Shown here: one piece after another, positions 26,538-33,894 of the stretch
Layout: each line of letters opens with the position of its first letter
How positions within the stretch are numbered: the first letter of the stretch is position 1
Assembly: GCA_017935225.1 (NCBI GenBank)
Contig: JAGBIA010000043.1
Location: 1-53,743 of the forward strand
Length of the DNA stretch: 53,743 nucleotides
Origin: Clostridia bacterium
GTDB taxonomy: Bacteria > Bacillota > Clostridia > Oscillospirales > CAG-272
Direction of reading: 5' to 3'
Program-made: the position numbers and the translations under genes
The notes under the pieces: model-generated
What the model saw: the letters and a program-made list of their open reading frames with translations, nothing else
What the model was told of the DNA's origin: nothing
Database searches by the model: none

Positions 26538-27605
26538 TTAATTTTCAGTTGTATCGCTTTCTTTTTCATCCTCTCTTTTTTCAAGAGGCGTGAAATTATC
26601 TTTCGGAAGGCTCTTCTGCGTCGCAAGGGGATTGTGCTCCATAGCCTCTTCCATACTGCGATTGCTGACGTGGGTATAGATCTGCGTGGTGTTGAGCTGC
26701 TCGTGACCGAGTATATCCTTGAGCACTCGCACGTCGACCTCGCCCGTCTGGTACATAAGAGTAGCCGCGGTGTGTCTGAGCTTGTGCACCGAATAGTGCT
26801 TGGATTCAAGTCCCGCAAGCTCGAGATACTTATAGACCAGCCACTGTACCGTCTTGACGCTGATGCGCTGCTCACGGTTGCTAAGGAAGAGTGCCTTAGC
26901 CTCGGTCTGTGCGTGTTTTTCTCCAAGTCTCTCGGCATAGTAATCGGCAAGTGCCTGCTTGCAGGCAGAATTGAGATATACTATTCTTTGCTTATTGCCT
27001 TTACCCGTAACGGTAAGCGAGCGCAGATCGCGGTCAACGTCGTTGAGGTCGATACCGACAAGCTCGGAGACTCGCATTCCGCAGTTGAGGAATAGAGTTA
27101 TTATCGCATAATCACGCACTCTCGACTTTGACTCTTTGTCGTTCTTGACAGCCTCGAGCAGCATCAAACTTTCTTCCATGGACAAAAACTTCGGCAAAGC
27201 CTGCTTTCTCTTTGGCGTTTCGATATTGATCGCGGGATTATCGTCAAGCATCATTCGTTTTATGTGAAGATACTTGAAAAATCCCTTTATAGAGGAAAGC
27301 TTGCGCGACTTTGCCGCCGCCATATTTCCTCTCACACCGTCCGCGTAGAGTAGAAATTCATATATGTCCTCGGTGGTAATGTTCTTTATGTATTCAAGAT
27401 CAACGCCGCTGATGTCGATCTTCTCAAATTTCTCGCCCGACATATCTATATCCGCATCTCTCGCAAGGAGAAAACGGAAGAATGTGCGCAGATCGAGAAG
27501 ATATTCTGATATCGTCTTCTCGGATGCATTCTGCATAACAGCCTTGTAAGAGGCAAACTCGCGAACGAGCGGGGGAAGAGATTTTAGGGGCACTGCGTAT
27601 TTCAT
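26538..27605 (-). CDS. Tyrosine recombinase, XerC/XerD-type
   Basis: A 355-residue site-specific recombinase with the normal Xer layout: N-terminal SAM-like DNA-binding domain (about residues 10-125) and a catalytic domain with the Arg in CGMRVSELVGID, HKLRH, LGH and the nucleophile Tyr in TTQIYTHVSN. A GCGGAGGG ribosome site precedes the ATG. It has about 25 residues of extra acidic tail past the usual end. It lies upstream of spoIVA on the same strand (67-base gap). Chromosome-dimer resolution with XerC-like function is most likely; there is no prophage or integron nearby to suggest an integrase. Confidence 0.88.
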   Translation of the reverse strand: MKYAVPLKSLPPLVREFASYKAVMQNASEKTISEYLLDLRTFFRFLLARDADIDMSGEKFEKIDISGVDLEYIKNITTEDIYEFLLYADGVRGNMAAAKSRKLSSIKGFFKYLHIKRMMLDDNPAINIETPKRKQALPKFLSMEESLMLLEAVKNDKESKSRVRDYAIITLFLNCGMRVSELVGIDLNDVDRDLRSLTVTGKGNKQRIVYLNSACKQALADYYAERLGEKHAQTEAKALFLSNREQRISVKTVQWLVYKYLELAGLESKHYSVHKLRHTAATLMYQTGEVDVRVLKDILGHEQLNTTQIYTHVSNRSMEEAMEHNPLATQKSLPKDNFTPLEKREDEKESDTTEN

Positions 27606-27684
27606 AAACCCTCCGCAAATGTTAAAAGAATTGTTAATAAGATAAAGATTTATTGGATAAAATGTAAACTTTCATTAACTGCTA

Positions 27685-27713
27685 TTGAAAAAGCAGATGT
27701 TTTCAATTATAAT
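27685..27713 (+). promoter_or_regulatory. Probable promoter of the 27.8 kb membrane protein
   Basis: TTGAAA (27685-27690) and TATAAT (27708-27713), 17 bases apart. Confidence 0.75.
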
Positions 27714-27719
27714 TGTACA

Positions 27720-27734
27720 GTAAGCACTGCTTAC
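27720..27734. promoter_or_regulatory. Palindrome at the transcription start (possible operator)
   Basis: GTAAGCA-C-TGCTTAC is a perfect 7-1-7 palindrome seven bases after the -10 box, so it would cover about +1 to +15. This is an operator-like position; the regulator is unknown. Confidence 0.45.
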
Positions 27735-27759
27735 CGATCAACACGACCTTGGGGGAAAA

Positions 27760-28365
27760 ATGAAAAAGTTTTTTCACGATTATTCATACAATATAGTTAA
27801 GATGTTCGTCAACCAGTTCGCGATCTCGATCTTCGGAGTATCGCTCACATTCGCAACCGCGTCAGCTCACGGAGATTCGACCGGATTTGACACGCTGACA
27901 GTGGTAGTAAGTCTGCTTTCCGTGCTGTTCTATCTCTTCCTTATCTACACGCTCGCGTGGGAGATAGGGGCAAAGGATAAGATATCGGTCGATGTAGGCA
28001 AGAAGCCCTACCGTCCGCATCTCGGAATTCCGCTCTCGCTTTTTGCGAATATCCCGAATCTGATCGCCGCGCTCTTCTATCTTATAGCGACTATTGCAGG
28101 CTCTGAGGATATGATGTTCGTCGTCCGACTCGTTGCTACACTCATTCAGGGAATGTACTTTGGTCTTATCACCGCGGTCAGCCTGCCGATCGACGGAGTA
28201 GCCGTTCAGCTTAACGCACTTTGGCCCACATTCTTTATTATGGTGATTCCCGCGATGCTCACAAGCTGGCTTGCGTACTACCTCGGACACAAGAATATCC
28301 GTCTGTTTGCGTTTATTACCGATAAACCTAAGGAAAATAGTGACGCGCACAAGAACCAAAAATGA
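27760..28365 (+). CDS. Unknown multi-pass membrane protein
   Basis: A 201-residue protein with about five hydrophobic segments: residues near 17-35 (FAISIFGVSLTFA), 47-70, 95-115, 120-145 and 155-175 (WPTFFIMVIPAMLTSWLAYY), and a charged C-terminal tail. I do not recognise a family. It has its own promoter, a palindrome over the start of transcription and a strong terminator, so it is a single-gene unit. The translation start is preceded by GGGGG rather than a classical ribosome site. Confidence 0.7.
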   Translation: MKKFFHDYSYNIVKMFVNQFAISIFGVSLTFATASAHGDSTGFDTLTVVVSLLSVLFYLFLIYTLAWEIGAKDKISVDVGKKPYRPHLGIPLSLFANIPNLIAALFYLIATIAGSEDMMFVVRLVATLIQGMYFGLITAVSLPIDGVAVQLNALWPTFFIMVIPAMLTSWLAYYLGHKNIRLFAFITDKPKENSDAHKNQK

Positions 28366-28372
28366 TATTACG

Positions 28373-28399
28373 ACCTCGGAGATATCTCCGAGGTCATTT
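28373..28399. terminator. Bidirectional terminator
   Basis: The perfect palindrome GACCTCGGAGATATCTCCGAGGTC (12 bp per arm, 28373-28396) is followed by ATTTTT. It lies between two converging genes. Confidence 0.85.
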
Positions 28400-29737
28400 T
28401 TATGAAAATTTATTCCAACCTACGCGTCCGACTCGCTTATGGCGCGTATTTTTTGCGTCTATCACAGGATAAACGGAAAGAAGGATCACGAATACAGTTG
28501 CCCCCACAATAAACGTCCTACCAAGCAGAAAGTCCTTTGCAAGCTCCATCGAATAAAGCACGAAGTTCGGCTCGATATCCTCAGCCGCCACAAGCTCAGC
28601 ACTTCCGACTAAGATATCACCACTATAGACATCAAGCACACCCACAACGCTGTCTTTAGCTATCGGCGCGCTCATATTCGCCTCGTGCAAATAGGGTACA
28701 AACTTCAGTGCGCCAAGATCCGTTCCGTAATCAACAAAAACGTAAAGATCCTCGGAAAGCACGCAGGGAAGCAGAGTGCTTTTTCCGTCAGAGACGGCGA
28801 GTGCGATCTCGGTGCTGATAAATTCTTCACCTGCATTTGCTATCTTGCGGTAGGAATATGAATTAAAAACGTGATCGAGCAAATAATTTGCTGTCGAGTA
28901 AGAATATATCTCGCTTTCGTCCGCCTCAGCTCCCATAATAAGACACAAATAAGCCTCACCGTTCTTCTCGGCATATGTAGCCAGCACGTATCCGCCGAGA
29001 TCGGTGCTGCCCGCGATAATTCCTTTTGCATATTTATTGGTATATCCGCTTGCCGAGAACTGACTCATAAGCGCGTTTCTATTGTAGACCGTCACACATG
29101 GCTCACCCTCGGGCGCGTACTCAAAATACTGAACGGCGGAGCAGGAAAGATAGATCTCGCTTGATGCCGCCTTGTGAACGAGCTTTGCGGTGTCCGAGAG
29201 GGTGGTATAAGCAGAGCTCGAGTCGTGACCTGTGGGATTGGTGTAATGCGTATTCAGCATATAAAGGTGGTCCGCGTAGAAATTCATATCATTGACGAAC
29301 TTCTCGATACTTCCTGCGCACGCGATGGCAAGAGACTGTGCCGCGTCGTTGTTACCGCAGAGAGTTCCGCGAAGAAGATCGCGGATCTTGAGCTTCATTC
29401 CGACACGCAATCCCATTGAAGCTCCGCTGATACCGTCAAGCATCTCAGTGCTGATCGTAACGTACTCGTCAAGCTTGTCCGAGTAAAGCTCGCAGGCAAC
29501 GATGCCTGCCATTATCTTTGCGCTTGAAGCAGGCGCGCGTTTGCTGTCTCCATCGCGTAGGAGAAGCACGCGGTCGCATTCGTAGCTATAGAGATAGACC
29601 GCACCTGCCGATCGGCTGACAGATAGCTCGGCTTCGTTTATATCCTTCACGCCGCTTACCGTCAAGGAGAAGGGAATCGCCAAGAGAATAAGAACAAGGC
29701 AAAAAGCAAAAAGCCTCTTAATCATTCTTGCTTTCAT
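28400..29737 (-). CDS. D-Ala-D-Ala carboxypeptidase-like protein with degenerate motifs
   Basis: A 445-residue member of the low-molecular-weight penicillin-binding protein family (DacA/DacF-like), with a signal/anchor helix at the N-terminus and a C-terminal membrane helix (FIVGATVFVILLSVY). The SxxK motif is kept (SSAK), but the SxN motif reads CGN in GTLCGNNDAAQ and the KTG position reads IAG in AKGIIAGSTDLGG, where active enzymes have GIKTG. It may therefore be inactive or altered in activity. The start at 29737 overlaps the preceding ireB gene by 20 bases; ATG 29725 is an equally likely start, overlapping the ireB stop less. Confidence 0.75.
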   Translation of the reverse strand: MKARMIKRLFAFCLVLILLAIPFSLTVSGVKDINEAELSVSRSAGAVYLYSYECDRVLLLRDGDSKRAPASSAKIMAGIVACELYSDKLDEYVTISTEMLDGISGASMGLRVGMKLKIRDLLRGTLCGNNDAAQSLAIACAGSIEKFVNDMNFYADHLYMLNTHYTNPTGHDSSSAYTTLSDTAKLVHKAASSEIYLSCSAVQYFEYAPEGEPCVTVYNRNALMSQFSASGYTNKYAKGIIAGSTDLGGYVLATYAEKNGEAYLCLIMGAEADESEIYSYSTANYLLDHVFNSYSYRKIANAGEEFISTEIALAVSDGKSTLLPCVLSEDLYVFVDYGTDLGALKFVPYLHEANMSAPIAKDSVVGVLDVYSGDILVGSAELVAAEDIEPNFVLYSMELAKDFLLGRTFIVGATVFVILLSVYPVIDAKNTRHKRVGRVGWNKFS

Positions 29738-29978
29738 TTACAGATGCAAATCTGTTCTGAAGATAGTAATCGATAAGCAGCTGGAGCAGCTCGTCACGGT
29801 CGACCTGACGGATCAGACCTCTCGCGTTGTTGTGATCGGGCATGTAGAGCGGATCCTCGGAAAGAATATAGCCCGCAAGCTGTATGGAAGGGTCATAATT
29901 CTTCTCGAGCATAGCAACGTATACCTTTTCTACGGTGTCTTCAAGCTCCTCAAGAGTAAGTTTATTTTTTCCGTTCAT
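29718..29978 (-). CDS. ireB: IreB family regulatory phosphoprotein (UPF0297)
   Basis: A small (86 residues) cytoplasmic protein that in enterococci is phosphorylated by the PASTA kinase IreK and affects cephalosporin tolerance. It has the family pattern TVEKVYVAMLEKNYDPSIQLAGYILSEDP and YMPDHNNARGLIRQVDRDELL. ATG 29978 is chosen since GGAGGGAC precedes it and the family begins near there; the frame extends to 30044 without a ribosome site. It overlaps the carboxypeptidase-like gene downstream by 8 to 20 bases, unlike the usual alaS-ireB-yqgF context. A promoter lies just upstream. Confidence 0.85.
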   Translation of the reverse strand: MNGKNKLTLEELEDTVEKVYVAMLEKNYDPSIQLAGYILSEDPLYMPDHNNARGLIRQVDRDELLQLLIDYYLQNRFASVNESKND

Positions 29979-30015
29979 ACGTCCCTCCGTATTTCTGCAT
30001 AATTCTCCACGTATA

Positions 30016-30044
30016 AGTATATCATTACCTACAAATTTATTCAA
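30016..30044 (-). promoter_or_regulatory. Probable promoter of ireB
   Basis: On the minus strand TTGAAT (30044-30039) and TATACT (30021-30016), 17 bases apart, 38 bases upstream of the chosen ireB start. The position supports the shorter start, since the longer frame begins inside the promoter. Confidence 0.7.
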
Positions 30045-30085
30045 TATATTTTTGTTAATTTTTTAAAATAATTTGCTACTACCAC

Positions 30086-30114
30086 TTGATTTTTATGGAA
30101 ATATGGTGTATAAT
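30086..30114 (+). promoter_or_regulatory. Probable promoter of fba
   Basis: TTGATT (30086-30091) and TATAAT (30109-30114) with 17-base spacing, 37 bases before the aldolase start. Confidence 0.75.
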
Positions 30115-30150
30115 AATCCGTGGAATAAAATTATAAGGAGATCAATAAAA

Positions 30151-31014
30151 ATGTTAGTTTCAGCAAAAGAAATGCTTCAGAAAGCAAAAGCAGGCAAGTA
30201 TGCAGTAGGTCAGTTCAATATCAACAACCTTGAGTGGACCAAGGCTATCCTTCAGACCGCTCAGGAGCTCAACTCTCCCGTTATTCTCGGCGTATCCGAG
30301 GGTGCAGGTAAGTACATGTGCGGCTACAAGACCGTCGTTGGTATGGTTAACGGAATGATCGACGAGCTCGGAATCACCGTTCCCGTTGCTCTCCACCTCG
30401 ACCACGGCTCTTACGAGGGCTGCTACAAGTGCGTCGAAGCAGGCTTTTCTTCCGTAATGTTCGACGGTTCTCACTATCCGATCGCTGAGAACGTAGCAAA
30501 GACCACCGAGCTCGTTAAGGTTTGTGCTGAGAAGGGTATGTCCCTTGAGGCAGAGGTTGGCGCTATCGGCGGCGAAGAGGACGGCGTTGTAGGTAGCGGT
30601 GAGTGCGCAGATCCCGCAGAGTGCAAGATGATCGCTGATCTCGGCGTTACCATGCTTGCAGCAGGTATCGGAAACATCCACGGCAAGTATCCTGCAAATT
30701 GGAAGGGACTTTCCTTCGAGACTCTCGATGCAGTTCAGCAGCAGACCGGTGATGTGCCCCTCGTTCTTCATGGCGGTACGGGTATTCCCGAGGATATGAT
30801 CAAGAAGGCAATCTCTCTCGGCGTTGCAAAGATCAACGTTAATACCGAGTGCCAGCTCGCTTTCGCAGCAGCTACCAGAGGCTACGTTGAGGCAGGCAAG
30901 GACCTTCAGGGTAAGGGCTTTGACCCCAGAAAGCTTCTCGCTCCCGGTGTTGAGGCTATCAAGGCTACCGTTAAGGAAAAGATGGAGCTCTTCGGCTCTG
31001 TTAACAAGGCGTAA
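30151..31014 (+). CDS. fba: Class II fructose-bisphosphate aldolase
   Basis: Splits fructose 1,6-bisphosphate in glycolysis with a metal cofactor. The 287-residue protein has VALHLDHGSYEGCYKCVEAG (catalytic Asp and metal His), EAEVGAIGGEEDGVVG, HGKYPANWKG and LVLHGGTGIPEDM, and KINVNTECQ near the end. ATG 30151 with AAGGAG fits the promoter; the open frame upstream to 30073 lies partly inside it. Codon use is strongly biased, as expected for a highly expressed enzyme. It is followed by a terminator-like hairpin. Confidence 0.96.
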   Translation: MLVSAKEMLQKAKAGKYAVGQFNINNLEWTKAILQTAQELNSPVILGVSEGAGKYMCGYKTVVGMVNGMIDELGITVPVALHLDHGSYEGCYKCVEAGFSSVMFDGSHYPIAENVAKTTELVKVCAEKGMSLEAEVGAIGGEEDGVVGSGECADPAECKMIADLGVTMLAAGIGNIHGKYPANWKGLSFETLDAVQQQTGDVPLVLHGGTGIPEDMIKKAISLGVAKINVNTECQLAFAAATRGYVEAGKDLQGKGFDPRKLLAPGVEAIKATVKEKMELFGSVNKA

Positions 31015-31032
31015 GCCGAGAATAATCAGAAC

Positions 31033-31061
31033 AAGGGTTGCGGCTTTATGCGGCAACCTTT
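31033..31061 (+). terminator. Terminator-like hairpin after fba
   Basis: AAGGGTTGC (31033-31041) against GCAACCTTT (31053-31061) with an 11-base loop that can extend the stem by GGC/GCG-type pairs. The T run is short, so termination may be partial and the CobW gene may be partly cotranscribed. Confidence 0.6.
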
Positions 31062-31074
31062 GTCATATGGTATT

Positions 31075-31093
31075 TTAATAATAATTCTATTAA
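31075..31093. promoter_or_regulatory. AT-rich palindrome before the CobW gene (possible metal-regulator site)
   Basis: TTAATA (31075-31080), seven bases, TATTAA (31088-31093) is a 6-7-6 palindrome 15 bases before the CobW start. Zur/Fur sites of Firmicutes are AT-rich palindromes, so this is a candidate operator. The match to a known consensus is weak. Confidence 0.35.
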
Positions 31094-31108
31094 TCAGAGG
31101 TGATTTTT

Positions 31109-32305
31109 GTGACAAGAATTGATATTATTTCGGGATTTTTAGGTGCGGGCAAGACCACGCTCATCAACCGCCTTATCCACGAAGCATACAAGGGTGAAAA
31201 GATAGTTCTTATCGAGAACGAATTCGGCGAGATCGGCATCGACGGCGGATTCCTTAAAGATGCAGGAATTGAGATATCCGAGATGAACTCGGGATGCATC
31301 TGTTGCTCGCTCGTCGGAGACTTCAGCGAGGCTCTCAAGAAGGTCATTGAGGAGTATTCTCCCGACCGTATCCTCATCGAGCCCTCGGGCGTTGGTAAGC
31401 TTTCTGACGTTACTAAAGCTGTGCTTGCGGCAGAGCTTGAGAATGCCGAGATCAACAGCTCGGTTGCCGTCGTTGACGTAAACAAGTGCAAAATGTATAT
31501 GAAGAACTTCGGTGAATTCTTCGGTGACCAGATAGAAAATGCAGGTTGCGTGCTCTTCAGTCACACCGACAAGACCACCGACGCAAAGCTTGAGGAGGCT
31601 CTCGCTCTCGTGAGAGAGAAGAATGCCGATGCGGTGATCATTACCACTCCTGCGGATAAGCTCTCGATCGACTCGCTTATCAGCGCTCTCGAGCAGAAGT
31701 CCACACTCAAGGCTCATGTTGAGGCATTGATAGAGAAGGATGCTTGCCCCGTTTGCGGACATCATCACGATCATCACGAGCACCATCATCACGACCACGA
31801 TGAAGAGCACGAACACGAGCACCATCATCACGACCACGATGAAGATTGCGATTGCGTATGCCACGAGCATCACCATCATCATGATCACGACGAAGAGTGC
31901 GAGCATCACCATCATCACGATCACGATGAGGATCACGAGCACGAACACCACCACGAGCACGGTGAGGACTGCGAGTGCGGATGCCACGGTCATCATCACG
32001 ACCACGATCATCACCATCACCACGCAGACGACGTATTCACGAGTTGGGGCGGAGAGACCGTCAAAAAGTTCTCAAAGCAGGAGATCTCTGATATCCTTGA
32101 AGCTCTTGAGGACAGCGACAAATATGGAATGATCCTTCGCGCGAAGGGCATGGTAGAGTGCCCCTGCGGCAAGTGGATATACTTTGACTACGTTCCCGGT
32201 GAGCCCGACGTAAGAGAGGGAAGCCCCGAGGCGATCGGCAAGCTCTGCGTTATCGGCTCTAAGATCAATGAAGATGCCATTTCGGCATTGTTTGGAGTAA
32301 AGTAA
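31109..32305 (+). CDS. CobW/ZNG1-type GTP-dependent metallochaperone with large His/Cys-rich region
   Basis: A 398-residue GTPase of the COG0523 family, likely to insert zinc or a related metal into client proteins. It has Walker A GFLGAGKTT (residues 9-17), the family's metal site CICC (63-66), and the Walker B-type ILIEPSGVGK. Between the GTPase and C-terminal CobW domain lies a stretch of about 95 residues (212-308) with more than 40 His and about 9 Cys, plus Asp/Glu, including CPVC, CDCVC and CECGC. GTG 31109 is chosen (AGAGG nine bases upstream); an earlier in-frame GTG at 31100 overlaps the ribosome site. It shares its last base with the next gene. A minus-strand open frame here is a shadow. 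Confidence 0.92.
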   Translation: MTRIDIISGFLGAGKTTLINRLIHEAYKGEKIVLIENEFGEIGIDGGFLKDAGIEISEMNSGCICCSLVGDFSEALKKVIEEYSPDRILIEPSGVGKLSDVTKAVLAAELENAEINSSVAVVDVNKCKMYMKNFGEFFGDQIENAGCVLFSHTDKTTDAKLEEALALVREKNADAVIITTPADKLSIDSLISALEQKSTLKAHVEALIEKDACPVCGHHHDHHEHHHHDHDEEHEHEHHHHDHDEDCDCVCHEHHHHHDHDEECEHHHHHDHDEDHEHEHHHEHGEDCECGCHGHHHDHDHHHHHADDVFTSWGGETVKKFSKQEISDILEALEDSDKYGMILRAKGMVECPCGKWIYFDYVPGEPDVREGSPEAIGKLCVIGSKINEDAISALFGVK

Positions 32306-33246
32306 TGAAAATTCCGGTTTATCTTTTCACGGGCTTTTTGGAGGGTGGCAAGACTACCATAATTCAGGAATCCCTTAACGATCAGAATTTCAACAGCGGC
32401 GAGAAAACGCTCATCCTTCTTTGCGAAGAAGGAATTGAGGAGCTTGACCCTTCGAAGTTCTGGGGACAGAATGTAACTATCGAGGTCATCGACTCTGAGG
32501 ATATGATAACCGAGGAAAAACTCCTTTCTTATACCAAGGGAAGAAAGCTTGACCGCATTATCATAGAATACAACGGAATGTGGCTCTTGCAGACGCTCTA
32601 CGATAATTTCCCTGAAAATTGGGGAATTTATCAGAATATGATGTTTGCCGATGCAAATACCTTCATATCCTACAACAACAATATGCGCCAGCTCGTATAC
32701 GATAAGGTCAAGGATGCCGAGATGGTGGTTCTCAACCGCACCTCGAGCAACATCGATAAGGAAGAGATACACAAGATCATCCGCGGTATCTCGCGCCGCG
32801 CGGCAATAGTCTACGATTATCCCGACGGTCACGTTGAATACGACGAGATCGAAGATCCGTTGCCCTTTAATCTTGATGCCGACGTTATCGAGATTGAGGA
32901 CGAAGATTACGCACTCTGGTACAGAGATATGTCCGAGGAGCTTGCAAAATACGACGGAAAGTGCATCAAGTTCAAGGGAATTATCGCGAATGACCCGAGA
33001 CTTGCAAAGAATTCTACGATTATCGGCAGACACGTTATGACCTGTTGCGTTGATGATATTCAGTACAGCGGAATGATCTGCGTGTTCAAGAACGAGGTCA
33101 AGCTCAAGACTCGCGATTGGGTCACGGTAAAGGGAACACTCAAGATCGAGCCTCACAAACTCTATCGCAACAAAGGACCGGTGCTCTACGTAGAGTCTAC
33201 CGAGTTTGCAGTACCTCCCAAGCAAGAAGTAGCAACATTTTATTGA
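32305..33246 (+). CDS. Second CobW-like P-loop GTPase, no CxCC, with C-terminal OB-like domain
   Basis: A 313-residue protein with Walker A GFLEGGKTT (residues 10-18) but without the CxCC metal site of the first CobW protein. It seems related to nucleotide-binding proteins paired with TIGR03943-type permeases. The GTPase half runs to about residue 170; the last 100 residues (KCIKFKGIIANDPRLAKN ... TVKGTLKIEP) look like a small beta-barrel. It overlaps the preceding gene by one base (TAATG), so the two are translated together and probably act together, perhaps as partners in metal delivery. Confidence 0.78.
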   Translation: MKIPVYLFTGFLEGGKTTIIQESLNDQNFNSGEKTLILLCEEGIEELDPSKFWGQNVTIEVIDSEDMITEEKLLSYTKGRKLDRIIIEYNGMWLLQTLYDNFPENWGIYQNMMFADANTFISYNNNMRQLVYDKVKDAEMVVLNRTSSNIDKEEIHKIIRGISRRAAIVYDYPDGHVEYDEIEDPLPFNLDADVIEIEDEDYALWYRDMSEELAKYDGKCIKFKGIIANDPRLAKNSTIIGRHVMTCCVDDIQYSGMICVFKNEVKLKTRDWVTVKGTLKIEPHKLYRNKGPVLYVESTEFAVPPKQEVATFY

Positions 33247-33261
33247 TCAGGAGATATTCTT

Positions 33262-33867
33262 ATGATAGGAACCTGCGGCAAGTGCGGAAATCACAAATGG
33301 GACAAGATCGTCAAGGACGGTCGTGTCATATGTCCAGAATGTAATCATTCCTGGAATTATGTCTCGCTTCCGCTCTTTATTCTCAGCGGTTGCAGCGGAG
33401 TCGGCAAGACTACTACGGGAATAGAGTTGCTACAAAAGCAGAATGACGTGGTAGTGCTTGATTCCGATATCTTTTGCGGCGTGCAGAACGCATCGAGCGA
33501 AGAGGATCACCGCAAGAGAGTGGATACACTCGAGGCTCTTTCACGCAATATTTCGCAGAGCGGAAAGCCTGTTCTGTGGACGATGGCAGGAAACCTCGAT
33601 ATGATCCCGAGATCCTATAATACCCGATTCTTCAGCGACATCTATTGCCTCGTTCTGACAGTCGATGACGATGCACTGCGCGATCGAATGACAAACGGCA
33701 GGGGAATTACAGACAGCGGTTGGATTGAGGGCTCTGTTGGCTATAATCGGTATCTGAGAACGCACAACACGCTCGGCGAGCTTTCCTATGAAACGCTTGA
33801 CATAACAAATAAAACGCCTGCAGAGGTTGCAGACGAAGTTATTTCTTGGTTTAATAGATACCTATAA
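33262..33867 (+). CDS. P-loop kinase-like protein with N-terminal zinc ribbon
   Basis: A 201-residue protein. The N-terminus is a zinc ribbon (CGKC at 5-8, CPEC at 24-27), then a P-loop GCSGVGKTT (43-51) of small-molecule kinases, a lid region (DRMTNGRGI) and a C-terminal helix. The ribosome site is CAGGAG, nine bases before the ATG. It follows the second CobW gene by 15 bases. The zinc ribbon fits a metal-linked role in the same operon, but no substrate can be named. The mixture resembles nucleoside or small-molecule kinases. Confidence 0.75.
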   Translation: MIGTCGKCGNHKWDKIVKDGRVICPECNHSWNYVSLPLFILSGCSGVGKTTTGIELLQKQNDVVVLDSDIFCGVQNASSEEDHRKRVDTLEALSRNISQSGKPVLWTMAGNLDMIPRSYNTRFFSDIYCLVLTVDDDALRDRMTNGRGITDSGWIEGSVGYNRYLRTHNTLGELSYETLDITNKTPAEVADEVISWFNRYL

Positions 33868-33894
33868 TATACGCGCTTAGAGCGAGGATACGTA

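Noticed and set aside
31139-32023. Long minus-strand frame with a run of Val/Met/Ile opposite the CobW gene
   Set aside because: The hydrophobic run is the reverse reading of His/Asp codons; it is a shadow, not a membrane protein.
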